From NCBI RefSeq assembly GCF_000708265.2, contig NZ_JCKI01000007.1, positions 1 through 64,000 of the forward strand: a stretch of 64,000 nucleotides of DNA, in the 5' to 3' direction. This stretch comes from Pedobacter sp. R20-19 (lineage in GTDB: Bacteria > Bacteroidota > Bacteroidia > Sphingobacteriales > Sphingobacteriaceae). The notes beneath the pieces were generated by a model. It did not search any database and was not told where the DNA came from. It was given only the letters and a program-made list of their open reading frames with translations. The position numbers and the translations under genes were made by a program. Of the stretch, positions 1 through 8,617 are shown piece after piece (the stretch's first letter is position 1; each line of letters begins with the position of its first letter).

Positions 1-92
1 CTTCAGAATACAAAATGTAAGCATAGAACATTCTTAAAGATATAAAAAAGCATATAACAAAAAAGCCTCTCAGTTTCCTGAAAGGCTTAGTG

Positions 93-167
93 TGGGAAAT
101 GAGGGGTTCGAACCCCCGACCCCCTCGGTGTAAACGAGGTGCTCTGAACCAGCTGAGCTAATTTCCC
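93..167 (-). tRNA. tRNA-Val (anticodon TAC), copy 1
   Basis: On the minus strand a 75-nt cloverleaf reads from GGGAAAT to ATTTCCC plus an A discriminator. The D arm is GCTC/GAGC, the anticodon stem is CCTCG/CGAGG around loop TTTACAC (anticodon TAC), and the T arm contains GGTTCGAACC. CCA is not encoded. An identical copy follows 50 bp upstream on the same strand. Confidence 0.96.
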
Positions 168-217
168 TTTTTTAAAGGCTTTTAATATAATGATCTTTCA
201 AATCCTTGAAAGTTGTG

Positions 218-292
218 TGGGAAATGAGGGGTTCGAACCCCCGACCCCCTCGGTGTAAACGAGGTGCTCTGAACCAGCTGAGCTAATTTCCC
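218..292 (-). tRNA. tRNA-Val (anticodon TAC), copy 2
   Basis: This 75-nt sequence matches copy 1 base for base, with the same stems, the TTTACAC anticodon loop and the A discriminator. The two copies are a tandem duplication on the minus strand and probably share one transcript. CCA is not encoded. Confidence 0.96.
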
Positions 293-318
293 TTTATTTC
301 AATTTGTCAACTTTTTAG

Positions 319-378
319 TTCCCCGACCCTCCCGACTGATAACGTCGGGATGCTCTGAACCAGCTGAGCTAATTTCCC
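319..378 (-). pseudogene. Decayed tRNA-Val-like remnant with altered anticodon arm
   Basis: The minus strand starts with the same first 26 nt as the two tRNA-Val genes (acceptor 5' strand and D arm). The anticodon arm is replaced by a longer 7-bp stem, TCCCGAC/GTCGGGA, around loop GTTATCA. The variable region GGGTCGGGG then runs into unrelated sequence, so the T loop and the 3' acceptor strand are missing. It cannot fold as a tRNA and is best read as a truncated third copy of the tandem array. Confidence 0.75.
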
Positions 379-441
379 TTTCCTTTTGGGAATGCAAATA
401 TAGCGCTATAATCTTGTTTCGCAAATCTTTTTTGTTTTTTT

Positions 442-1167
442 TCAGCTTAACAATGTTTCTAAAATTTTATGTGATTGCACTTCACCAAATGACGCCGTAT
501 GTAAGGTATAGAAAACCAATATCTTATCAAGAAGAAACCTTCTTCGGACATTACTCATTTTTAATTCAGAAATTTTTTCAAGTGGTGTATTAAATAAGGA
601 AATAAAGCTTAGCGCATCCTCTAGCTGGAGATAATTTAAATGAATAGGCAAACGGGAAACAAATTCTCCTTCCTGCAAATCAAAATAAATCTGATCCGTT
701 CTTTTCTTCTCATTTGGTGAAAAGCCTAAAAACCTTGTCAGTTTCAACAAAAATGACAAGTGAAAGTTTGGATTAATTTCTTCCACTTCATCAAACCAGG
801 CAATGGAATTAAAAAGATAATCGAACAGGCTCTCGTCTGCTGATTGTTGCCTGATACTCTTATAAAGTACTTCGTTTAAAAAGATAACAATGCTGGTTTT
901 AACAATATCGTAAGGAATGGTTTTAAACACCGGGGTTTGCCGAAGCTCAGAAATGCGTTGAATATTGGTATTTGCTTTATGATATACTACCATATCTAAA
1001 AGATGAAGAGATTGGAGCATATTCATCTTAATCTTCGCCTTTGGTTTTTTTACACCATTAATTAAGTATGATTGCATTCCAAATTTATCTGTAAGAACCT
1101 GTACAATTACACTGGTTTCGCTATAATTAGTGGTTTTTAAAACTATACCCCTCACTTTGTGCAACAT
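442..1167 (-). CDS. recO: DNA repair protein RecO
   Basis: RecO mediates RecA loading onto SSB-coated single-stranded DNA and anneals strands in the RecFOR recombination pathway; it acts in the cytoplasm. The 241-residue length is normal for the family. The N-terminus (VRGIVLKTTNYSE, then a FGMQSYLINGVKK strand) is the typical OB fold, followed by a helical C-terminal domain. I see no cysteine anywhere, so the zinc finger found in some RecO proteins is absent here. The start is the ATG at 1167, where the family N-terminal motif begins. The gene is divergent from the exporter gene that follows, and the tRNA-Val array lies downstream on the same strand. Confidence 0.93.
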   Translation of the reverse strand: MLHKVRGIVLKTTNYSETSVIVQVLTDKFGMQSYLINGVKKPKAKIKMNMLQSLHLLDMVVYHKANTNIQRISELRQTPVFKTIPYDIVKTSIVIFLNEVLYKSIRQQSADESLFDYLFNSIAWFDEVEEINPNFHLSFLLKLTRFLGFSPNEKKRTDQIYFDLQEGEFVSRLPIHLNYLQLEDALSFISLFNTPLEKISELKMSNVRRRFLLDKILVFYTLHTASFGEVQSHKILETLLS

Positions 1168-1248
1168 CTTATGGAATCATTTTTTCAAAAGTATGTTATT
1201 TGTGCAAATTTAATTGCACTAAAAGTGATTACGATTTGTAAATAAGAT

Positions 1249-1256
1249 TAGTTTTG
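1249..1256 (+). promoter_or_regulatory. Bacteroidota -7 promoter element (TAGTTTTG)
   Basis: The sequence matches the TAnnTTTG consensus of the Bacteroidota primary sigma factor. It lies about 34 bp upstream of the ATG at 1290 and overlaps an in-frame TTG at 1254, which argues that translation starts at 1290. I could not identify a convincing -33 element. Confidence 0.4.
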
Positions 1257-1289
1257 TCGTTATCATTAAAATTTAAACCAGACAACACA

Positions 1290-3605
1290 ATGTGGGTGAA
1301 GCTATCAAGGTTTATTCTTCAGAATCGAATTGCAATCATTGTTTTTTTCGTATTAGGCACCATTTTCATGGCTTACCAGGCCAAGAATGTAAAACTCTCT
1401 TATACAGGTAGTAAAATTTTACCAGTTACTGATAGTGCATTTGTAAAATACAATGCATTCAAAAAAACTTTTGGTGAAGACGGCAGTGTAATGGTTATAG
1501 GCATTCAGTCTCCTGACATATTCAGGAAGGATATTTATAACCAATGGGTTCAACTTTCTAACGAAATTCAAAAATTAAAAGGGATTAAACAAGTTTTGTC
1601 ATCCGGTCGGATTTTTCAGTTGGAAAAAGATACCATAAATCAAAAGTTCACCTTAAAAGCAATTCCAGGTGGATTGGTAACTACAGATGCAGAAATGGAT
1701 TCAATCAAGAATACCATATATAATACGCCATTTTTTGAAGGCCTGGTTTACAATAAACAGAATGCCACGCTAATGGCCATTACTTTCGATACAAAAATAT
1801 TAAATACAGCTGCACGTAATCCCATTTTAAAGCAAATTGAGGAAAAGGCAAAAACCTTTCAGAAAAAAACCAACATCCAAGTTCATATCTCAGGATTGCC
1901 ATACATCAGAACTGCCGTAAGTAAATTAGTAAGTAATGAATTTGTGCTTTTTCTTGGCCTGTCTATTTTAGTTTCAGCAGCAATTCTATTATTCTTTTTC
2001 AAAAGATTTTATGCAGTCTTCTTTCCCATTCTGGTTGTAATTATGGGGGTTATCTGGAGTATCGGAACACTGGTTTTATTTGGATTTGAACTCACCATTT
2101 TAACGGGATTAATTCCACCTCTTATCGTTATTATTGGTATTCCGAATAGCATTTTACTGCTAAATAAATACCAGAATGAATTACGAAAGGATGGAGACAA
2201 ACAGAGGGCATTAAGTATTACCATTGAAAGAATTGCGGTAACTACACTCATTGCAAACATTACGGCTGCTATTGGTTTTGGCGTGCTATATTTTACAGGA
2301 AGTGAATTGTTGATGCAATTTGGAAGTGTGGCATCTATTAACGTGATGATTACCTGGTTAATGTGCCTATGTTTAATTCCGATTATTTTCAGCTACTTGC
2401 CAGCACCGAAACTGAAGGCACAAACACATGTTGAAGAGGGCTTTCTACATCAATTATTAATTAAGACCGATCACCTGGTGCAACAGAAAAGCAGCGTGAT
2501 TTACATGGGTACCATCTTAATTTCCATCATCGCAATAATTGGGGTATTGAAAATTAATGTAAATGGTTATGTGGTTGATGATTTGCCTAAAAATTCTGAA
2601 ATCTTAACCGATTTAAAGTTTTTTGAGAAAAATTTTGAAGGAATTTTGCCTTTAGAAGTAAGTGTTGACACCAAAAAAAAGAATGGTGTATTTAATCTAA
2701 CCAACCTGAAAAGAATGGAGAAAATGGAAAAAATGATTTCCGCCTACCCAGAGTTCTCTAGATCTATTTCCGTTAATATGGGTTTAAAATATGCTACTCA
2801 GGCTTTTTACAATAATGATTCAACTTTTTTCCTATTGCCAGATAACCTGGAGAAAAACTTCATTCTGGCGTACATTGCAAATGGTGGAAAAGGAAATTCA
2901 AATTTACTAACCAATTTTATCAGCAAAGGCAATCAAAGCACCAGAATCAGTTTTCAAATGGCAGATGTAGGCTCTAAACGCCTTGATGCTATCATGGCTG
3001 AATTAAAACCACGTATTGATAGTATTTTACCACCTGATAAATTTGATGTAGAGCTTACTGGCTCAAGCGTAATTTTTTCGAAAGGAACAGATTATATGTT
3101 GAAACACCTCTTTGAAAGTATTGGCTTGGCGATTATTTTAATTTCTCTCTTACGTCTTGCGCAATTTAAGAGCTTAGGTATTATGTTTATTTCATTGCTC
3201 CCAAACATTGTTCCTTTGATTATAACCGCAGGCATTATGGGTTACTTTGGAATTTCTTTAAAGCCATCAACGATTTTAATTTTTACCATTGCATTCGGAC
3301 TGGCTTCAGATCAAACTATCTATTTCCTCACCCGGTATCAACAAGAAATCAACCTGACTAATTTTTCTGTTCCGAAGGTGATTAAAGATACCATCACCGA
3401 AACTGGGGTGAGCATGACACATATCGCACTAATTTTATTTTTCGGTTTCGGAATCTTCACCGCTTCAACCTTTGGAGGAACCGTAATTTTAGGTCTCTTA
3501 CTATCCATTACTTTGTTTGTTTCATTGATATTTAACCTGACCCTTTTGCCTGCTTTGGTGCTCTGGTTAGATAAAAAGAAAGTAAGAAACGATTTAAACC
3601 TATAA
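1290..3605 (+). CDS. MMPL/RND-superfamily exporter
   Basis: This inner-membrane protein of about 771 residues has the duplicated architecture of the RND/MMPL family. A first transmembrane helix (about residues 10-30 from the ATG) is followed by a large extracytoplasmic domain, five more helices, a second helix/domain pair and a final helix bundle. It is of the predicted-exporter type seen in Bacteroidota, with no adaptor or outer-membrane partner adjacent; the substrate is unknown (lipids, hopanoids and antibiotics are known for relatives). I chose ATG 1290 over the in-frame TTG at 1254, because the TTG lies inside a promoter-like element and the membrane helix follows directly after the ATG. 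The stop codon lies inside a perfect palindrome. Confidence 0.85.
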   Translation: MWVKLSRFILQNRIAIIVFFVLGTIFMAYQAKNVKLSYTGSKILPVTDSAFVKYNAFKKTFGEDGSVMVIGIQSPDIFRKDIYNQWVQLSNEIQKLKGIKQVLSSGRIFQLEKDTINQKFTLKAIPGGLVTTDAEMDSIKNTIYNTPFFEGLVYNKQNATLMAITFDTKILNTAARNPILKQIEEKAKTFQKKTNIQVHISGLPYIRTAVSKLVSNEFVLFLGLSILVSAAILLFFFKRFYAVFFPILVVIMGVIWSIGTLVLFGFELTILTGLIPPLIVIIGIPNSILLLNKYQNELRKDGDKQRALSITIERIAVTTLIANITAAIGFGVLYFTGSELLMQFGSVASINVMITWLMCLCLIPIIFSYLPAPKLKAQTHVEEGFLHQLLIKTDHLVQQKSSVIYMGTILISIIAIIGVLKINVNGYVVDDLPKNSEILTDLKFFEKNFEGILPLEVSVDTKKKNGVFNLTNLKRMEKMEKMISAYPEFSRSISVNMGLKYATQAFYNNDSTFFLLPDNLEKNFILAYIANGGKGNSNLLTNFISKGNQSTRISFQMADVGSKRLDAIMAELKPRIDSILPPDKFDVELTGSSVIFSKGTDYMLKHLFESIGLAIILISLLRLAQFKSLGIMFISLLPNIVPLIITAGIMGYFGISLKPSTILIFTIAFGLASDQTIYFLTRYQQEINLTNFSVPKVIKDTITETGVSMTHIALILFFGFGIFTASTFGGTVILGLLLSITLFVSLIFNLTLLPALVLWLDKKKVRNDLNL

Positions 3606-3627
3606 GGTTTTAAAAACCTTATAGGTT
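3597..3627. repeat. Perfect palindrome (REP-like / bidirectional terminator)
   Basis: Two 15-bp arms, AACCTATAAGGTTTT and its exact complement, are separated by one base. The palindrome contains the stop codons of both convergent genes, the exporter and the transposase remnant. A degenerate relative with the same CCTATA/TATAGG core lies on the other side of the transposase gene near 4252-4282. Paired palindromes of this kind are what REP-associated tyrosine transposases act on. Confidence 0.7.
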
Positions 3628-4223
3628 TGGTAAATCAATATCTGTAAAATGTTCCGCTTTATGAAACTCGATAAATTCTTCAATTCCACCAAACCAATCG
3701 AATACAGCATTTCTTTCTAACTTAGAATTTTTATTTATAGATATGATTGAATTATAAGAGGAGTAGTTCCAGTCTTCTACAGATTTACAAAACTGATGAT
3801 GAACAGGGTTTAGATGAATATAATTTATTAATGTAGAAAAATAAATTTCATCTTTAATTTCAATTCTCTTTGTAAAGTCTAAAAAGAGTGCGCCTCTTCT
3901 ATTATTTCGTTTATTAAATGCTTTAGCATAGCCATTCAGAAAGTTGCTGAATTGTTGCATGATAAATCTGTGAAAATCAAAATCTTCATCTTTTTTTTTG
4001 CTAATTCCCTAATTCCATTCTCAGGCCTGATTTGTATTAAAACATGAAAATGGTTGGGCATTAAGCAATAACAAAATGTCTTTGCAATAGGAGATATATA
4101 TTTATCAAATTTTGAAAGAAAGAAAATATAATTATCATGGTTCTTGAAAAGGTTCTCTTTTCCAACAGCGTGATTAAAAATATGATAAAAATTGTCGGGA
4201 TGAAATTTATCAAAATATTTCAT
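3619..4223 (-). pseudogene. REP-associated tyrosine (Y1/HUH) transposase, frameshifted
   Basis: Two overlapping minus-strand reading frames together make one transposase of the IS200-like RAYT family. The upstream part (3936-4223) has the HUH motif in CLMPNHFHVLIQI. The downstream part (3619-3960) has NYIHLNPV, with the likely catalytic tyrosine, and the WNYSSY region. The frames part at a run of nine A (T on the plus strand, 3991-3999). One extra base would restore a single frame reading through DFHRFIMQQF. It is either a recent pseudogene or a case of slippage on the homopolymer; I favour pseudogene. Palindromes flank it on both sides. RAYTs are domesticated enzymes that process palindromic REP sequences. 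Confidence 0.85.
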
Positions 4224-4251
4224 GGCAATTTTTTTCTTAAATATACCATTT

Positions 4252-4282
4252 AACCCTATAAAGTTTAAAACCCTATAGGTTT
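4252..4282. repeat. Degenerate REP-like palindrome
   Basis: AACCCTATAAAG, a short A/T spacer and CCCTATAGGTT form an imperfect hairpin related to the perfect palindrome at 3597-3627. It overlaps the 3' end of the small membrane-protein gene at 4273. The pair brackets the RAYT remnant. Confidence 0.5.
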
Positions 4283-4539
4283 TTTTCCTCTTCCTCGTCT
4301 ACTGGCACTTCTACCGTAGGGTCAGTTAAAATTTCTGCATTTCCATCATGATCTTTTTTAGCAAAAAGAATGGGATATAACATCCATAATGCGCCAATCA
4401 TCACTAAAATACCTGCAATCATTTGTAGATATCTGGCGCCATTAACATCGGAAGCATCTAAAACGAGATAAAGAATATAAGAGATCACGCCAGCAATAAG
4501 TACTAGAACAGCTTTCTGTAATTTTAATAGTTTAATCAT
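4273..4539 (-). CDS. Small two-helix membrane protein, unknown function
   Basis: I do not recognise this 88-residue protein. It has two hydrophobic helices (about residues 9-27, VLVLIAGVISYILYL, and 40-61, AGILVMIGALWMLYPIL) joined by a short loop. The C-terminal tail is acidic and ends DEEEEKNL, so both ends are probably cytoplasmic. The start is ATG 4539, which shares one base with the stop codon of a 40-codon membrane-peptide frame upstream, suggesting coupling. No partner gene points to a role. Confidence 0.6.
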   Translation of the reverse strand: MIKLLKLQKAVLVLIAGVISYILYLVLDASDVNGARYLQMIAGILVMIGALWMLYPILFAKKDHDGNAEILTDPTVEVPVDEEEEKNL

Positions 4540-4661
4540 CAGGACTTGTTTTTTAGCTTAATAATATAAAATAAAACGCAAATAATTCCTATTAGTTCTA
4601 AAAGTCCATAAAAATAAAAACTATAAATGTTTAATTTACTTGCTACCGCCAGTGTTAGCAT
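4539..4661 (-). CDS. Possible 40-residue membrane peptide, coupled to the next gene
   Basis: The minus strand from ATG 4661 encodes a 40-residue peptide, mostly one hydrophobic helix (YGLLELIGIICVLFYIIKLK). Its TGA stop overlaps the ATG of the gene at 4539 by one base, the classic coupling arrangement. A second frame just upstream reads AKWFNIGLILMVTAVTCLAY and then stops, so this could instead be the frameshifted remains of one longer membrane protein. I hold it at low confidence. Confidence 0.33.
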   Translation of the reverse strand: MLTLAVASKLNIYSFYFYGLLELIGIICVLFYIIKLKNKS

Positions 4662-4764
4662 AGGCAAGACAAGTTACAGCAGTAACCATTAAGATTAATC
4701 CAATATTAAACCATTTCGCTTTAAAGTATTTACATCAAAACTACCGAATTTGAGTGAAAAACTT

Positions 4765-4772
4765 TAACTTTG
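4765..4772 (+). promoter_or_regulatory. Bacteroidota -7 element of the ileS promoter (TAACTTTG)
   Basis: The TAnnTTTG motif is followed by CATCC, a context very common at Bacteroidota transcription starts. It sits about 30 bp upstream of the ileS start. Transcription would begin about 6-8 bp downstream and probably covers ileS, the DksA-like gene and lspA. Confidence 0.5.
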
Positions 4773-4801
4773 CATCCTTAATTTTTTGAGGTACTTGATT
4801 G

Positions 4802-7800
4802 ATGTATAGCGAATTTAAACAATTGGAACTGGCCAAAATAGGACAGGAAATACTGGATTTCTGGAAAAAAGAAAACATCTTTGAGAAGAGCATTTCTTCA
4901 CGTCCGAAGTCTAATCCGTTTACCTTTTACGAGGGGCCACCGTCTGCCAATGGCATGCCGGGGATTCACCACGTGATGGCACGTGCAATTAAGGATATTT
5001 TTTGTCGCTATAAAACCTTAAAAGGCTATCAGGTTAAACGTAAAGGTGGTTGGGATACACATGGTTTACCAATTGAACTTGCCGTAGAAAAAAAACTAGG
5101 AATCACTAAAGAAGATATTGGCAAGAAAATCAGCGTTGATGAATACAATGCAGCTTGCCGTACTGAAGTGATGAGATATACTGATGTTTGGAACGACCTA
5201 ACCGAAAAAATGGGTTATTGGGTTGATCTGGAAAATCCTTATATCACTTACGAAAACGATTATATTGAAACCCTTTGGTGGATCTTAAAGCAACTATATA
5301 ACAAAGGATATTTATATAAAGGCTATACCGTTCAGCCCTACTCGCCAGCTGCTGGTACAGGTTTAAGCTCGCATGAGTTGAACCAACCGGGTACATATAA
5401 AGATGTGAGCGATACCACAATTGTAGCTCAGTTTAAAGCCATTGAATCAACTTTACCAGAAACTTTAAAAGGTTTTGGCACGGTTCACTTTTTAGCCTGG
5501 ACAACAACGCCATGGACATTGCCAAGTAATACAGCATTAACCGTAGGGCCAAAAATCGACTATGTATTGGTTAAAACGTTCAATCAATATACATTTGAAC
5601 CCATTCAGGTAGTTTTAGCTAAAGCACTAATAGGGAAACAATTTGCCGGGAAATACTTTTTATCAGAAAGTGGTGAGGATTTCAATAACTTCAAAGCTGA
5701 CGACAAAAAAATTCCTTATACCATATTAGGCGAATTTGTTGGGGCAGATCTAGTTGGCATTAAATACGAACAATTATTGCCTTATGCATTGCCGTACCAA
5801 AACTCAGAAAATGCTTTTCGCGTAATATCAGGAGATTTCGTTACTACCGAAGATGGTACAGGTATTGTACACACGGCACCGACATTTGGTGCTGATGATG
5901 CCCGTGTTGCTAAACTGGCTACCCCTGAAGTACCACCAATGCTGGTATTGGATGAAAAGGGAAATGCTGTTCCATTAGTGGATTTGCAAGGAAAGTTTAT
6001 TGCTTCTTTAGGTGGTAACTATGGCGGTAAATACGTCAAAAATGAATACTATAAAGATGGCGAAGCCCCGGAAAAATCTGTTGATGTGGAATTAGCTATC
6101 CAGCTAAAAGAAGAAAACAAAGCTTTTAAGGTAGAAAAATACGTCCACACTTATCCGCACTGCTGGAGAACTGATAAACCAGTTTTATACTATCCTTTGG
6201 ATAGCTGGTTCATCAAAACCACTGCTGTAAAAGATAAAATGGTGGAACTAAATAAAACCATCAACTGGAAACCAGAATCTACCGGAACAGGTCGTTTTGG
6301 CAATTGGTTAGAGAATTTAGTTGACTGGAATTTATCCCGCTCCCGTTATTGGGGAACTCCCCTACCTATCTGGCGCACGGCCGATGGTTTAGAAGAGAAA
6401 TGTATCGGTTCTATTGCAGAATTAAATACAGAAATTGCAAAATCTATTGAAGCTGGATTTATGCCCGCAGGTTTTGAATTGAAAGATATGCACCGCCCAT
6501 ATGTAGATGATGTGATTCTAACTTCATCAGCAGGCGAAAAAATGACTCGCGAAACCGACCTAATCGATGTTTGGTTTGATAGTGGTGCCATGCCTTATGC
6601 ACAATGGCATTTCCCTTTTGAAAATAAAGATGAATTTGCAAATGCTTATGCTGCCGATTTCATTGCAGAAGGTGTTGATCAAACCAGAGGCTGGTTCTTT
6701 ACTTTACATGCGCTTGCTGTAATGTTGAGTGAAGCCAGTGAAGAGATTAAGGAAGTAAATGCTAAAACAGGTAATCCTGGTGTTGCTTTTAAAAACGTGG
6801 TTTCAAATGGATTGGTACTGGATAAAAATGGCAACAAAATGTCTAAGCGATTAGGCAATGCAGTTGATCCTTTCAGCACCATTGAAACTTATAGTGCTGA
6901 TGCTACACGCTGGTACATGATTAGCAATGCCTCCCCTTGGGATAACCTGAAGTTCAGTTTGGAAGGATTAGACGAAGTGCGCCGTAAATTCTTTGGAACG
7001 CTCTATAACACTTATGCCTTTTTTGCTTTGTATGCCAACATCGATAAATTTGAAATCGACAAAAATAACCTGAGCAAAGTTGCTGACAGAACAGAGCTAG
7101 ACCGTTGGATTTTATCACTATTGCAAAACTTAATTAGCGAAGTAGATGAAGCATATAATACTTATGAACCTACTAAAGCATCAAGAGCTATCCAAACTTT
7201 CGTAGATGAACATTTAAGCAACTGGTATATCAGGTTAAGTCGCCGCCGTTTTTGGAAAGGCGAAATGACAGATGATAAACGTGCTGCCTATGAAACACTT
7301 TACACCTGTTTAGAAACTTTATCGCAATTGATGAGCCCCGTAGCCCCATTCTTTGCAGATTGGTTGTACAGAAACCTTACCGTTACTGATGCATATGCAG
7401 AACAATCTGTTCATTTAACCATATGGAATGAGGCAGATCAAAGCTTAATTGATCATGATTTAAATGAACGCATGGTTTACGCCCAGGATATCTCTTCAAT
7501 GGTTTTATCATTACGCAAAAAATCAAGCATTAATGTTCGTCAGCCACTGGAGAAGATCTTAATCCCATCATTAAATGGAGATTTTGAACGTAAAATATCA
7601 AAAGTTGCTGATTATATCCTTTCTGAAACCAATGTGAAGCATATCGAATTCATTACCGATACACATGGCATTGTGAAGAAAAAGTTAAAGCCCAACTTTA
7701 AATCGCTAGGCAAAAAAGTAGGTAAGGATATGAGCGTTGTTAAAGCTGCTTTAGAAAATATGACGCAGGATGATATCCAACGCCTGGAAGTTGATGGCTA

Positions 7801-8203
7801 CCTGAATGTTTTCGGTAGTGATAATATTCAGCATGCGATCGATTTAAACGATGATGTAGAAGTTTTTGCAGAAGACATTCCGGGATGGCAGGTAACTAAC
7901 CTAGGCAACTTAACGGTGGCTTTAGATGTGACCATTTCTGAAGAATTGAAACAAGAAGGACTCTCTCGCGAACTGGTCAATAGAATCCAGAATTTGCGCA
8001 AAGAGTTAAACTTTGAAGTAACGGACCGGATTAAAGTGGCTTTACAAAATAATAACCTTATTGCTACAGCAGTTGCTAAAAACAAGGCCTACATTTGCGC
8101 TGAAATTTTAGCCGATGAATTTGAATTAACGGATACTGGTTTAGATGCAAACAAAATCACTATAGATGATGTTGAATTAAGCATTTCAGTAACTAAAATA
8201 TAA
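4802..8203 (+). CDS. ileS: Isoleucyl-tRNA synthetase
   Basis: This enzyme charges tRNA-Ile with isoleucine in the cytoplasm and edits mischarged valine. From ATG 4802 it is 1133 residues long. The class I HIGH-type signature is GIHH at about residues 54-57, followed by GWDTHGLPIELAVE. The editing domain lies roughly at 190-420, and the KMSKR signature (KMSKRLGN) is near residue 679. The anticodon-binding domain and a long C-terminal region follow. The GWDTHG form, the length and the extended C-terminus resemble the type 2 (eukaryote-like) IleRS, a group known for low mupirocin sensitivity; that assignment is inferred. It opens a cluster with the DksA-like gene (31 bp on) and lspA. Confidence 0.97.
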   Translation: MYSEFKQLELAKIGQEILDFWKKENIFEKSISSRPKSNPFTFYEGPPSANGMPGIHHVMARAIKDIFCRYKTLKGYQVKRKGGWDTHGLPIELAVEKKLGITKEDIGKKISVDEYNAACRTEVMRYTDVWNDLTEKMGYWVDLENPYITYENDYIETLWWILKQLYNKGYLYKGYTVQPYSPAAGTGLSSHELNQPGTYKDVSDTTIVAQFKAIESTLPETLKGFGTVHFLAWTTTPWTLPSNTALTVGPKIDYVLVKTFNQYTFEPIQVVLAKALIGKQFAGKYFLSESGEDFNNFKADDKKIPYTILGEFVGADLVGIKYEQLLPYALPYQNSENAFRVISGDFVTTEDGTGIVHTAPTFGADDARVAKLATPEVPPMLVLDEKGNAVPLVDLQGKFIASLGGNYGGKYVKNEYYKDGEAPEKSVDVELAIQLKEENKAFKVEKYVHTYPHCWRTDKPVLYYPLDSWFIKTTAVKDKMVELNKTINWKPESTGTGRFGNWLENLVDWNLSRSRYWGTPLPIWRTADGLEEKCIGSIAELNTEIAKSIEAGFMPAGFELKDMHRPYVDDVILTSSAGEKMTRETDLIDVWFDSGAMPYAQWHFPFENKDEFANAYAADFIAEGVDQTRGWFFTLHALAVMLSEASEEIKEVNAKTGNPGVAFKNVVSNGLVLDKNGNKMSKRLGNAVDPFSTIETYSADATRWYMISNASPWDNLKFSLEGLDEVRRKFFGTLYNTYAFFALYANIDKFEIDKNNLSKVADRTELDRWILSLLQNLISEVDEAYNTYEPTKASRAIQTFVDEHLSNWYIRLSRRRFWKGEMTDDKRAAYETLYTCLETLSQLMSPVAPFFADWLYRNLTVTDAYAEQSVHLTIWNEADQSLIDHDLNERMVYAQDISSMVLSLRKKSSINVRQPLEKILIPSLNGDFERKISKVADYILSETNVKHIEFITDTHGIVKKKLKPNFKSLGKKVGKDMSVVKAALENMTQDDIQRLEVDGYLNVFGSDNIQHAIDLNDDVEVFAEDIPGWQVTNLGNLTVALDVTISEELKQEGLSRELVNRIQNLRKELNFEVTDRIKVALQNNNLIATAVAKNKAYICAEILADEFELTDTGLDANKITIDDVELSISVTKI

Positions 8204-8233
8204 ATCCATATATTAGAAAACTAAATTAAAAAC

Positions 8234-8617
8234 ATGGAAAACAGTAACAAAACACGCTACTCAGACAGTGAACTTCAAGAATTTAAAGAACTTATTCAAG
8301 ATAAATTACGCAGTTCTAAAGAAGAACTTAATGCACTAACGTCCTCATTGAGCAATCCTAATGCAAACGGTACTGAAGATACTTCTGGAGCCTATAAAAC
8401 ATTGGAAGATGGTTCTGCAACAATGGAAAAAGAACAAATCAATCAGTTAGCTGCCCGTCAGAAAAAGTTTATTGATAACCTGGAAAATGCATTGGTTCGG
8501 ATTGAAAACAAAACTTATGGTATTTGCCGTGAAACAGGTAAATTAATTCAAAAAGAACGTTTACGTGCGGTTCCACATGCAACATTAAGCATGGAAGCCA
8601 AATTAAAACAAAGTTAA
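8234..8617 (+). CDS. TraR/DksA-type zinc-finger-like protein, cysteine-poor
   Basis: DksA-family proteins bind the RNA polymerase secondary channel through a coiled coil and tune transcription in the stringent response. This 127-residue protein has a coiled-coil N-terminal half (about 15-90, with EEELNAL-like heptads) and the characteristic tail YGICRETGKLI-KERLRAVPHATL. Only one cysteine is present, where canonical DksA has four zinc ligands, so zinc binding is probably lost. The gene ends in TAATG, sharing one base with the lspA start, so the two are translationally coupled. The ileS-dksA-like-lspA order is a conserved arrangement. Confidence 0.87.
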   Translation: MENSNKTRYSDSELQEFKELIQDKLRSSKEELNALTSSLSNPNANGTEDTSGAYKTLEDGSATMEKEQINQLAARQKKFIDNLENALVRIENKTYGICRETGKLIQKERLRAVPHATLSMEAKLKQS

